64,000 bases of DNA from assembly GCA_023374025.1 (NCBI GenBank), contig SIJG01000018.1, forward strand, positions 527,947 to 591,946, written 5' to 3'. Shown here piece after piece: positions 45,822 to 55,600 of this stretch; positions within the stretch are counted from its first letter, which is position 1; every line of letters begins with the position of its first letter. A program made the translations under genes and the position numbers. Source of the DNA: Heterodera schachtii. Lineage: Eukaryota; Nematoda; Chromadorea; Rhabditida; Heteroderidae. A model generated the notes under the pieces. The model ran no database searches and was not told the DNA's origin. It was given only the letters and a program-made list of their open reading frames with translations.

Positions 45822-47123
45822 TTAATCAAAGGAAAGTTTCTCATGATTGCTCGCATCCCGAAATGGAAGCATCAAACTCGACGTCTGTTCTTTTTTGGCC
45901 GTACGCAAAATTGGAGAGGCCGGCAACTGAGTGCGAAAAGATGAACTGAAGGAGGGCGAGGCGAAGATGGTTCTTTCGGGGATCACTTGCACTCCCTAAA
46001 CGGGGGGGGGGGACAATGCGAGGAAAGAGTGGACAAATGGTAAATGAATGAATGGCGGTAATACTGACTTTTACTGGTCCCATAAAAAAAGAAAGAAAAA
46101 GGCAGTTTTTTATGATTCTATGTTGCACTCGAGGGTTATCGGGGCTGCGGATTACGAATATGACATCCATTTCGACCAATTCCTAAACCCGAACTCGAAC
46201 AGAAAATCAAAAGTTCAAATTTTCGAAATTTGGATTTATTCGTGATCAGCTGCCTCAATAACCCCCGAGTAGAACGAATAATCATAAAAAACCGCCTTTC
46301 TATTCCTTTTTTTTATGGGACCAGTACTGAATGGCCATACTTTGTCAACCATTATCGGACTCTTCCGCTCTTTTGTGTCCGTCGTCTGTTTTTGTTCAGC
46401 GGCGTCAGGAATCTTTTTCTCTCCTGAAAATACCAAAGTCAAATTTAGCACAAAAACATGTTTTTTGATCTGATATGAATTAACAGTTCATTCGGGCCAA
46501 TTCCGAAAACCCCTAAACCATTGAAAGTATTACCGGAAATCCTGAAGAATGGGGGTTTCTTATTTTTAACTTTTTTCATTTGGGTCGAGAATTGGTATAT
46601 GTGCGTTGGTTTTCCGAGATGCTGAACAAATCCCTAACCTGAACTTGAACATCGTTAAATTCAATTTTTCGATATTTTGTTCGAGTTCGTGTTAGGGACT
46701 AGGAAATGGCCAGAATTGCCAGATTTGCTGTATAAATTTTCAACCCAAAAAACGATAAATTAGAAACCCCATTCTTCAGGATTGTCGTGGTTATATACCG
46801 TCCGTCACCTGTATCAGCTGCTATTGATGCCTCATCCTTTCCCATGTCATTGTTTGGTTTTTCATATAATTGGAAGGCATTTTCACGCATTTCGTTGACA
46901 AAAGACACTTCCTCTTGACCATTATCAAGCTGAATTTTTCCGGGAAAAATTAAAAATTTAACGAACGAACCAATAATTGATAAAACTGAAGCACATTGGT
47001 CCCTTCGGTCAAACGAACAATGGCATATTTTGGACAGCGCCGGGGATTATTATTGATATGAACCAGTGATTTGCTGATGACTGCCCTGTTTTTGTGGCCA
47101 CTATTGTTTTTGCCGTTATGCAT
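45822..47123 (-). CDS. Unrecognised protein-coding gene with MITEs in its introns
   Basis: A minus-strand set of exons is flanked by splice signals. ATG at 47121-47123 starts MHNGKNNSGHKNRAVISKSL, then CPKYAIVRLTEGTNVLQFYQ. The next exon is LDNGQEEVSFVNEMRENAFQ, LYEKPNNDMGKDEASIAADT, GDGRYITTTILKNG. Then EKKIPDAAEQKQTTDTKERK SPIMVDK, then GVQVIPERTIFASPSFSSSF, LRTAKKEQTSSLMLPFRDAS, ending at 45822. Total is about 190 residues, charged and probably partly disordered. I recognise no family. The last intron joins in phase and contains the MITE at 46057-46327. The preceding junction (near 46430/46770) lies at an inverted-repeat arm and its phases do not match, so one exon edge is wrong or disrupted. 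Confidence 0.55.
46057..46327. mobile_element. Foldback MITE of the GGTAATACT family with perfect 8-bp TSD
   Basis: The left end GGTAATACTGACTTTTACTG continues GTCCCATAAAAAAAG. The right end is CTTTTTTTTATGGGACCAGTAC with some bases of the terminus lost. The 8-bp repeat TGAATGGC flanks it (46049-46056, 46328-46335). The inner arm carries GCTGCGGATTACGAATATGA / CATCCATTTCGACCAATTCC. It sits in an intron of the minus-strand gene, right beside the donor site. Confidence 0.82.
46541..46780. repeat. Inverted repeat spanning an exon-intron edge
   Basis: CCTGAAGAATGGGGGTTTCT (46541-46560) faces AGAAACCCCATTCTTCAGG (46762-46780). The right arm overlaps the end of a predicted minus-strand exon (ILKNG). 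Inside lie words similar to the MITE inner core (CGTGTTAGGGAC, GGCCAGAATTGCCAG). No target duplication was found. Confidence 0.6.
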
Positions 47124-47464
47124 TTTTAAAAAGCGGTGATTAATGATTACAGTTTGTGCTAAAAAGAAATAAAAAATTTAAAATTGAAGGATGAAATGAA
47201 AAAATCTTCTCGCAAGCATAAAATGTTGGAAAACTAACTAAAAAATCGGGCTTTTAGACCTAAATCTTAGGCTTTTAGGACATTTTTGGAAAATTTAATT
47301 ATTATTTTCCGGGTCTTGCTTTTTTAAAAATAAATAAATTTATTGTTAGGTATGTGATTTTATTATAATATACAGTATTTGCTCTCTAATTATCCCCCAA
47401 TCTCCATTAATCCCGCAATCTCCAATTATCCCCCAGTCTAGGAGGGGTTTGAAGAATAATCACT

Positions 47465-47663
47465 AGGGCATGAAATTATATGGAAATCCATATTTTTTCC
47501 TGGACTGTGGGAGGCCTGAAACGCATGAAAAACATGTTTTTAGCTTGGTTTGAAGCTTCTAGGATAGAGTTCTATATCCATTTTTTCCATATTTCGCGAT
47601 TTATGTCCATATTTCCATATTTGTCCATATTTTGGCATTTATATCCATATTTTTGGATGCCCT
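47465..47663. mobile_element. 199-bp AGGGCAT element inside the pogo-like MITE
   Basis: The left end AGGGCATGAAATTATATGG and the right end CCATATTTTTGGATGCCCT are inverted. The left flank is AATAATCACT (47455-47464). On the right, AATAA is followed by the next insertion, and removing that insertion restores AATAATCACT (48781-48790). This reconstructed 10-bp direct repeat supports a true insertion. The interior has repeated TCCATATTT words. Confidence 0.7.
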
Positions 47664-47668
47664 AATAA

Positions 47669-48777
47669 CAGGGCTCGCAAGTGTCCTTATTTCTAAGATT
47701 TGTCCTTATTTGGAGGGGCCGGATCTTAGAAAATGAAAATGTCCTTATTTCTAAGATTTTTCTTATTTTTAGGCTTCCCCAAACTTTTTAAATTTTTTGT
47801 GCTTATTGATTTATTTCGCTGATTTAAATGCTACAAAAACTCCCAATTTTCAAAAATTTTTCCCGGTGGCGCCTATCGGCACCGCCGGCAACTAAAAATT
47901 TTTTTGTTTCCTTAAAAAATTAGGTAAAAACCCAACTCGTACTAGGCCAACTCGTACTGCCCCAACTCGTACTGTTTTTCTACAAAAAAATCGTCATAAC
48001 TTTTGTTAAAGCTGGCCAAATTAAACATTCTTGGTATCATTCAATAGCCCTTAAAATTCTCTATCTATCCACCATGTTTTAAAAAATTTGATCAACTTTG
48101 AAAAAAGTTATGGACAAAAACAAATTTTTTTACGATTTTTAGTCATAACTTTTTTGAAAAGCAATAAAATTTTCTTGCATTTTGCAGGTAGATAGAGAAC
48201 GTTAAGGGCTATCGAATGGTACCAAGAATGTTTAATTTGGTCGACTTTGACAAAAGTTATGACCATTTTTTTGTCCAAAAACAGTACGAGTTGGGGCAGT
48301 ACGAGTTGGCCTAGTAGGAGTTGGGTGTTGTCCAAAAATTAGCTCTAAATCGTAAAAATTAGTCATTTTTGGTGAAAATCTGTTAACAAATTGCTTCTAA
48401 TATTCAAAAAAAAAGGAAATATAGCCGATTTTGCGCCAAAAAATGACTACATTTTTGCACTTTTTGGGCTTCAAGGTTCAAAAATATGGCAAAATGGGGG
48501 TCCGGCGGTGCCGATAGGCGCCGCCGGGAAAAAATGTTTTTTTAATGCATTTTGTTAAGAAATTTGGTTAAAAAATTTTAAAAAATTGCCCATTTTTACT
48601 GGAAAATTTTTTCATTTTTCATTTCGGGGGGGGCAACTGCCCCCCCTTGCCCCCCCCTGGTTACGGGCCTGTCCTTCGCGCTACTATCAGTTTTTCAAAA
48701 AATCTTATTTTTGGGGTCAAAATCTTAGTTTTAACCTCGCTTGTCCTTATTTTGAAAAAAAAAACTTGCGAGCCCTG
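47669..48777. mobile_element. hAT-like MITE, 1109 bp, perfect 8-bp TSD
   Basis: The ends CAGGGCTCGCAAGT and ACTTGCGAGCCCTG are perfect inverted repeats, flanked by CCTAATAA on both sides (47661-47668, 48778-48785). A CAGGG terminus with an 8-bp duplication is the hAT signature. Subterminal words are GTCCTTATTTCTAAGATT on the left and the inverse on the right. Two copies of a GC-rich motif (CGGCGGTGCCGATAGGCGCC) face each other at about 47862-47888 and 48502-48527. It contains the 411-bp palindrome at 47923-48333. No transposase frame is seen. Confidence 0.88.
47923..48333. mobile_element. 411-bp palindromic element, copy 1 (minus orientation)
   Basis: It opens with the word ACCCAACTCGTACTAGGCCA then ACTCGTACTGCCCCAACTCG, inverted at the other end. 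AAAAATTA flanks both sides (47915-47922, 48334-48341; 9 bp if one terminal G is counted as target). The sequence is the reverse complement of copy 2 at 57839-58249 and nearly identical in the parts I compared. The matching 75-codon frames in the two copies are a by-product of this identity, not a gene. Confidence 0.85.
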
Positions 48778-48895
48778 CCTAATAATCACTCTATCTTAAT
48801 CCCCCAGTCTCCAATTATCCCCCAGTCTACGAGGAGGTTGAAAAATAAATCCCCATGGGGGATAATTAGAGCAAATACTGTAATTGTATTTTTAG

Positions 48896-49690
48896 ATGGT
48901 TTCAATCAATTTCTTTACTAAATCTGACATCGAATCTGTAAATTTTATCAATCATCTACCCGAAAAACTTTATTTTTTGGAATCTGATGGACAAGTTTTT
49001 CACAATTTGAATGATATCGACGACGGAAAGCTCATCCAATTGCATTTTCGAGCATGGGGAGGAAAAGGAGGTAACTTTAAACTGTAAAATAACACATTTT
49101 CTCATTTTCTTTTAGGGTTTGGCTCGTTGCTTCGTAGCTTCCGAATTCACAAGTCAAGCAACCAATTGATGTGTCGAAATTTGCAAGGGCGTCGATTGGC
49201 CGATGTGAGGGAAGAAGAACGATTGAAGAAGTACATAGCGAAGAAGGCAGAACGGGAGAAGGAAAAGCAGAAGAAAAAGTTGGACTCATTAATAGCAGAA
49301 AAACGAAACCGTTTTAAGGGACGAAAAAATTGAACGTCTTAAGGCGGGAGGGGAAACAAAGCACCAATTTGGGGACCAAAACTATTTGCGGAAGCGCGAC
49401 ACTCTCCTGGACGAAGTTGAGGATGCGGTTGAAGCAGGTCTTGAAAAGTCTATTGTTGTCCAAACTTGTACCGTTTAGGCATGGATGCGCTTGGGGTGAA
49501 AGCGGCTTCATCCGAACGCGAAGTCAGCGAAACAATTGCCGACACTGAGCCGGTCGCTGGCTGTTCGAACTCTACACAATGGAATGAAGAAGTACCGGCA
49601 ACGGAAGCTGAATCGAGCGAATCCGACATTGACTTGGACGAAGTGATGAGCATTGGACCGATAAAGAAGTCGAAGAATGCTTCGATATGA
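48896..49690 (+). CDS. sde2: SDE2-like DNA-damage and splicing regulator with ubiquitin-like N-terminus
   Basis: SDE2 is made as a ubiquitin-like precursor cut after a Gly-Gly to release a lysine-starting product that acts in replication stress and splicing. ATG 48896 directly follows a tttttag acceptor, suggesting trans-splicing. The N-terminal part is MVSINFFTKSDIESVNFINH ... DDGKLIQLHFRAWGGKGG, with the conserved GGKGG cleavage site split by an intron after GGKG. Then FGSLLRSFRIHKSSNQLMCR, NLQGRRLADVREEERLKKYI, EREKEKQKKKLDSLIAEKRN, then YLRKRDTLLDEVEDAVEAG. A 41-bp intron is inferred (about 49438-49478), after which MDALGVKAASSER and an acidic tail end at 49690. The frame slips by one base near 49305-49330, between RNRFK and DEKIERLKAGGE. 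A sequence error is likely. No SAP domain is seen. Confidence 0.85.
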
Positions 49691-49817
49691 TTATTTTGAA
49701 TCGAACAAAAATGGGTGTATAAACAGCAGGAGCATTAAGGGTCATTTGTTGTTTAAACGGTTCCCATTTCCATTATTTTTACAAATGAGCTTTACCTTTC
49801 GAATTTCTTTTTCGCTT

Positions 49818-51625
49818 ATGATGGACGGTGAGAAGTGCAAAGAGGTCAAAGCGCAGGTGCTTATTTCCCTTTTTCACTATTTTTCATTTTATAATTTTTT
49901 AGGCTCGTCTCGCACTTAAAGCATTGAAAGAGCACAGCGAACGCATCAGTCGCAAGGCGCTTTTCCCTGAGGAGGATTCTGCCCTTTTCATCTCCGTTAA
50001 GTACAAAAAGGTCCCTCTCGCCCGAGGCAATTCCATGCGGAAATTAATGTACGTTTTTTTGTTGGCAATTCATACAATAAAATTTTTTAAAATATAGCCT
50101 AAGCCTTTGTACGAGTTGTTATGGCACCCATTTTCCTCCCTATCAGTGGGTTGCCCTGCACCGATCAGAATGCATCAAATACGTCCATTTGTTTGATTCT
50201 TCCCGATTTCGAACGGTCAAACGCTGCTGTACGTGACCCGGATGTGGACGGACAATCTAGAAGATGGGCGGAACTGTTGCGGGAAAAGTACGGACTGACG
50301 GGTGAACACATCGCTAAAGTAAGGGAGAGATGAACGGAAATTAGAACGGACGAATGGGATTCGTGATTCAGATATTCACAATCACCCAGCTCAAACGGGA
50401 GTACGGAAAACAGGCGGACAGAGCGAAGTTGGCGAACACTTATGGTATGTGGGGGGAGACAGTTAGAAATGGACGAGGGGACATGGGAGCAAAGGGGGCG
50501 GGCAGGAGGGACTGCCATTTGTAGAGGGACTGACTTAAAGCAATGCTATTAATTTTGTTGGGTTATGGTGCCATCAAAATTTACCACTAATCTTGCTGTG
50601 AATTAACCTGGAATAATTTAATGCATTCTTTAGACATTTTCATGGTCGACAAAAAGTTGATGAAAATCGCTGTAAATTTTCTTGGCGGCACTTTCAGAAA
50701 AGCGACAAAGTGCGTATTTTTGTTTTTGATTTGCTTTTCGGCAGTGCCTTCTCTCATTGTTTTTTCCTCACAGAATGCCTTTGCCCATTGATTCTTCCGT
50801 CGATATTAGCAAAAAACTGAAAGAGGCCTTCTCATTGGTCCAATTACATTTTGCGCCTTTGAAGGACTCAGTCGCAGTGAGGTAACATCATCATATTACA
50901 CTTATTGTCAATAAATACTTTCTTTTGGCTTTTCCTCAACTCATTTCCTTTATAATTTTTTAAATTATTCTTTTATGCGGTGTAAAACGCATCTTACAAT
51001 TAGCTAAAAATGAACGTCAGATTCGTGTGTTCAGCTCATAAAATTGCCATAAAAACATAAATTTATTTTTTGTCACTTCAGAATTGGCAATTTGAGCCAG
51101 TCATTGGCTGAATTGGATTCGAATTTTGACGTAATAATCGAAGCCGTTTTTGCCCATTTGCCTGGTGGTCCGTCAAACATTCGCAGTTGCTACCTCCAAA
51201 CTTCAGCAACCAAAATTTCCCTTCCTATTTTCGTCGATTTTGGTTGTTTTATTTTTTGATTTTAATTTCTTCGCTTTTCTAAGGCCCATCTGATGAAGTG
51301 CTTTTGGAGCAACCCAAAAACGAACAATTTGCGGTGGAATTGGGCGAGTGCAGCACTTTGCCGGAGGGATTAATGGTCAAAGTGAGGGCGGACGGAAAAG
51401 TGACCGTGGTGAAGGGAAACGGTGAGTTGGCATTGGATGGACAGCAAAGGGACAGACGTTGGCATTTAAGCGAGGGAAGAGGTGCTTTATCCGACGGCAC
51501 AGGACGAATGGGAGCAGGGCGACGATATTCGGCCATTGAACGACGACATTGTGCAAAAAGTGTTGAGGAAGAAAGCCATTCGGATGAGCAAAGGACAAAG
51601 AAAGCGAAAGGACAAAGCAAAATGA
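49818..51625 (+). CDS. Ribosomal L1-domain nucleolar protein (RSL1D1/Utp30 type)
   Basis: RSL1D1/Utp30 proteins have an L1-like fold and work in nucleolar ribosome assembly. Start ATG 49818 or 49821 (MMDGEKCKEVKAQ), then ARLALKALKEHSERISRKAL, FPEEDSALFISVKYKKVPLA, RGNSMRKLI. After an intron: GLPCTDQNASNTSICLILPD FERS, RRWAELLREKYGLTGEHIAK, IFTITQLKREYGKQADRAKL, NTYDIFMVDKKLMKIAVNFL, KMPLPIDSSVDISKKLKEAF. Then AVRIGNLSQSLAELDSNFDV and FGPSDEVLLEQ. The order matches human RSL1D1 (SLQTLKKEY, FDFFLTDARI, IRIGHVGM). The tail EVLYPTAQDEWEQGDDIRPL ends in a basic KGQRKRKDKAK, stop at 51623-51625. It starts 128 bp after the SDE2 stop on the same strand. The intron near 50990-51050 holds a solo MITE-core fragment (GTCAGATTCGTGTGTTCAGC). 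Confidence 0.88.
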
Positions 51626-52698
51626 ACCATTCATTTGAGTTCACATTAAGTTGCGTTTTGTTGTTTGTTAATTTTGTTCGAAATTCATTAAATTTTCTCT
51701 TTTTGATTGCTTTTCTCTCTTTTTTCCTCTCTGCTTTTTTCCAATGTTTTCCCGGTGTATTTTTAACTCCATTTTGCATCAACTCCGTGATTGTTTCTCT
51801 CCCTCTTCCGCCAATTGGTGTCAATTGTCCCATGTGCTCAAATGCGGCGTTTTCTGTCCCCTCCCCCCCCCCACCCCTCGACAGGTGTCCGTCCCATTCA
51901 TTCCGTTGTGTCCCTTCAACAAAATTACCTCGTCGGCGTTGGTAATACCCAAAAAATCACAAATCATTAATACGTTTAAGCGTCTCCAACAGAACAGCGG
52001 CAAAAAGTTAAGCAATTGTCACCTTCCGCCGGGGAATTCGGAGAAAGTTCATTCCCTTTTCCTTCTGCTTGATGTTTTGTCGGATAAATGGAAGAGCCAA
52101 TGGAAGAAATTAGGGAGAAAAGAAAAGGGGAGGAGGGACAATTTGGGGGGGGGGGGGGGGGGGGGGAGGATGGGTGGGCGAATTGCGACCCGCTCACAAC
52201 CAATCGGCCATTGCCGTATGAACGGTGCCGGGGGGGGGGGGGGGGGGGGGGGGGGGTAAAGTCACCCCTCCCCCTTCGTCCTCTCCTCCAATGCGTTTAC
52301 CTCTTCTTCCTCTTCCTTCCCCCTACTTTTCTTCCTCTTCATGAATTGAAACTTTCCTTCCCCCTGGCGCCATGGTAATTTTGACTATTTCCCATTCAGC
52401 TGCTTCTTTGTCTCCCTTTTATTCTCCAATTTGTCGTCTCTCTTTCTTTTCCATGGATCCGCACTCTCTCGCATCCTCTGCTTCTCCGCTTTCCCCCGTC
52501 GTTCCGTCTGTTTGCTCTGCTTCTCTGCTGCTGTGCTCTTCCAACCCGCTGTTGTCTCCTCCGTCCTCCTTTTCCTCTTCCCTTTCCTCTTCCTTTTCCT
52601 CCCCCTCTTCCTTTTCCTCTTCCCTTTCATCTTCCTCCTCTTCCTTTCCCTCTTTTTTCCTCCCTCTCCCGTCGTTCGGTCCCTCCCCCACCGATCAG
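51626..52698. other. Low-complexity region, possible 5' part of the basonuclin gene
   Basis: It contains very long G runs (about 52145-52167 and 52230-52256) and a CT-rich tract (about 52560-52680). A frame at about 51894-52140 (VSVPFIPLCPFNKITSSALV, NSGKKLSNCHLPPGNSEKVH, LLLDVLSDKW) may be coding, but I cannot tie it to a family. The 5' exons of the next gene may lie here. Confidence 0.35.
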
Positions 52699-55600
52699 TC
52701 GCCCCCCTTTCTTCTCACTTCGATCGTCGCCCTTCTTTTGGACAATTTCCACGCACTTCCCATCCGTCTTAAGGTGTTCGTCCCCTCTCTTTTCCAACTT
52801 TTTATCCCTTTTCTAAGATTCTTCTCGATCGGATGTTCGACTCTCTTCCGACTTCCGAACGCGACGTCCTTTTGTCCCATTTCGGTTGGTCGCCAGCGGA
52901 CTTTTCTCGCGGTTACAAATCCAACGTATGCCCTTCCTTCCCTTTGAAATTCCCAATTCCCCCCCCCCCCTCTTTTTTGGCCATTTCTCCTATCTGATCA
53001 GCTCCACCCCATTAAGCCGCCTTCCCCCAACCATTGGCCATGTGTGCCCGTACACACCGAACTTCGCCTCCTTTCCTTCGTCGGCTCCGTTTTGCCACAT
53101 TTGGCTCCGCTCGCCCATTCCCTCCGTCAGTCTGTGCTCCATTCGCTTTTCACTTTTGCGTTGGGCAGCGAAAATATTATAACACAACAGAAAAAGCAGA
53201 TGAAAGAGGAGCTGAGAATGGGAAAAAAGAAAAAAGAAAAGGAAAAATGGCAGAACGAAATGGGAAAGGAAATGGAAGAGGAAGAAGAAGGAAGAGGAGA
53301 AAATGAAGGAGAACAAGAAGGTAAAAGGATCAGAGAGAGAGAGGGGAAGAGAGAGAGGAGAGGGAGTGGATAGGAGAGAAGAGACTAAGGAGAGAGCAGA
53401 AAGAGAGTGAGGGAGTAGAAAATATATGCACAAAAAGAATTTGCTTTAACATTAAGAAGGAGAGCAGTCGCATGGACAAAGGACGAGAGAAGGGGAGGAA
53501 AGAGAGGGCCAATCAGAGGCGGTCGAAGAGACTTCGGCGGAGAGAGCTGTCACGTCGACGTCTTTCTGCTCAACGCCGCCCTGCATCAGCAGAAGCACAA
53601 CCGCAGCAGGACGGATGAGAACAAATCGAAGCGGGGGAGGGAAAAAGCGAGTGCAATGCCAAATTTGTCTAAAGGTGGCGAAAAGCGGGGGGGGGGGGGG
53701 GGAAAGAAAGGGGGAGAGACGGCCAATTTCAGACGTATTGTGACAAAGGGGCACTGAAAATTCACAACAGCGCCGTCCATCTGAAGGAGACGCACTTTTG
53801 CACGGTCAAAGGCTGTGAGAGGGCCTTCTCATCACGGCGGAGCAGGTTCAGGACGAGCGGGAGAAGCACAGACAAAGGCATGCAAATTCAGGAACAGACA
53901 CTCACTGAACGCGAATATGCACGCGGTTATGCACGCGCAGAGAGCGGTGGGCGCGAGGAAAACGGAAGCGCAAAGGGAGCAGCCAAAAGAGACGGAGAGA
54001 AGCGGAAGCGGGGAATGGTTGGTGGGGGGGGGGGGGGTGCGGACTTTGGCATTGGCAATGCTTCCCATCCCTTTGATTGTGCCAATGTCTCCGCTTTTCC
54101 TCCGTTTTCAGTGCCATTGGCCCTTCTCCGCCGCCTCTTCTGTCTCTCCCGCCTCCTCTGCTCCTTCCGCTGTGTTTCTTCTCCCTTCCGTCCCCGTGCC
54201 TTCTTCTCATTTCCAATCGCTCGCCCAACAAACGATCGAATTCGAACAAATTCTGCACATGTTTCGGTATTCGTCAACAGTTGGAACAAAATAAGAACGG
54301 ACTGTGAAAGACGAACGGATAAAGACAATCAATGCCTTTCTTTCGAAATTGTCAAATAATTCGGTGCCATTCTTTCGAATTTTCATTTTCCTTTTTTTGC
54401 CATTGCCCCCCCCCCCACTTAAAAAGTGCTGCCATTTCTGAAATGGTCTGTATTTTGCAAGTCGCATAAATGACCGACCCCTGAGGAGAAGGAGTCGCGG
54501 GTGTTGAAGGAAGGGGCCGTGACTTGACAATAATTCAAAAGGGACGGAATTCCCTTGGGCCTTGGGGATGGCACAAGGGGAAAGAGTTGACAGAAGAAAC
54601 GGGGCAAACGATGGATGGGCTCAATGGGGCGAGCGGGAGGAGAGGGAGGAGAGGGAGGGGGGGGGGAGGGAATTGGTTGGTCCGGTCGGAGGACGACGGA
54701 TGAACGGAAGGAAGGAAGGAACTTTGGGAACAAAAAAAGGAAAAGCAAAGACAGAAGGAAGGAAGCGAAGAAGCAACGGAGGAAAAGAGAAGAATATTGG
54801 ACAGGGAAGGGAGAAGAGAGAAAAGGAGGGGGGGGGGGGGGGGGAAGAGAAGAGACGAAGAGAAATGGGAGGGAAAAAGGTAAGAATAAAGGGGAGGGGA
54901 GGAGAAGTTAAGGAGACGAAGAGGAAAAGGGAAAGGGGAAAATTTTGCGTCGTCCCTTAAGGTTGTTTTTTCATCCCCCCCCCCCGCCCTCCCTCTCTCT
55001 CTCTCTCTCCCTCTCTCTCTCTCTCCCTCCCTCCCTCTCTCTCTCCCTCCCTCCCTCTCTCTCTCTCCCGCAAAAATCCCTTCCGTCGTCGGCCTTCGAA
55101 TTTCCGTCGCCGCTTTTCGTCGCCCATTCTGCGACTCTTTTGCCGATGGATTGCGCCGGGCGGGGGGGGGGGGGGCGATGACGGATGTCTCAATCCCCCA
55201 ATTAGCCATGCCATTCCCTCCCATCGAAAAACCATTCACTTTTATTGGCACCTAAAAAACACACAGCCCGACAGATGAGAGGGCCCAAGGCAATGCTACA
55301 GAAGGGCCGACGGACAGAAGACAATCATCGCCAACGGCCATTAATCTTGGCTTTTCCCTTCCGTTGGCAAAGCCATGCAATTCCCCGTGGGGGGGGGGAG
55401 AGAGAGTCAGGACGATTATGCAAATGGCAATCATTCAACACACTTTGGCCAAGAATTGTTGGAGGCAAAGAATAGGACAACGAAAGAGAAATTCGAAGAG
55501 AAGGAAACCAAGTGAGAGAAAAAGGAGGGGAAAAGGAGAAAGAGAAAAAGGAAGTGGAAAAAAAGAGGAAAAGGAGGAGGAAAGGAGGAAGAGGAAAAGG

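Larger units (their letters stand above)
47373..48880. mobile_element. Tc1/pogo-like MITE with TA duplications, carrying nested insertions
   Basis: The left end CAGTATTTGCTCTCTAATTA (then TCCCCC) and the right end TAATTAGAGCAAATACTG are inverted, flanked by TA on each side (47371-47372, 48881-48882). CAGT ends with TA duplications are typical of pogo/Tigger-like Tc1-mariner elements. Without its insertions the element is about 190 bp. Words such as TCCAATTATCCCCCAGTCTA occur on both sides in direct orientation. The right end stops 13 bp before the SDE2 start codon acceptor-ATG. Confidence 0.85.

Noticed and set aside
54535..55251. Minus-strand frame of 238 codons with Arg/Glu and Ser/Leu repeats
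   Set aside because: Produced by CT and GA simple sequence; other frames of the same tract are equally open.
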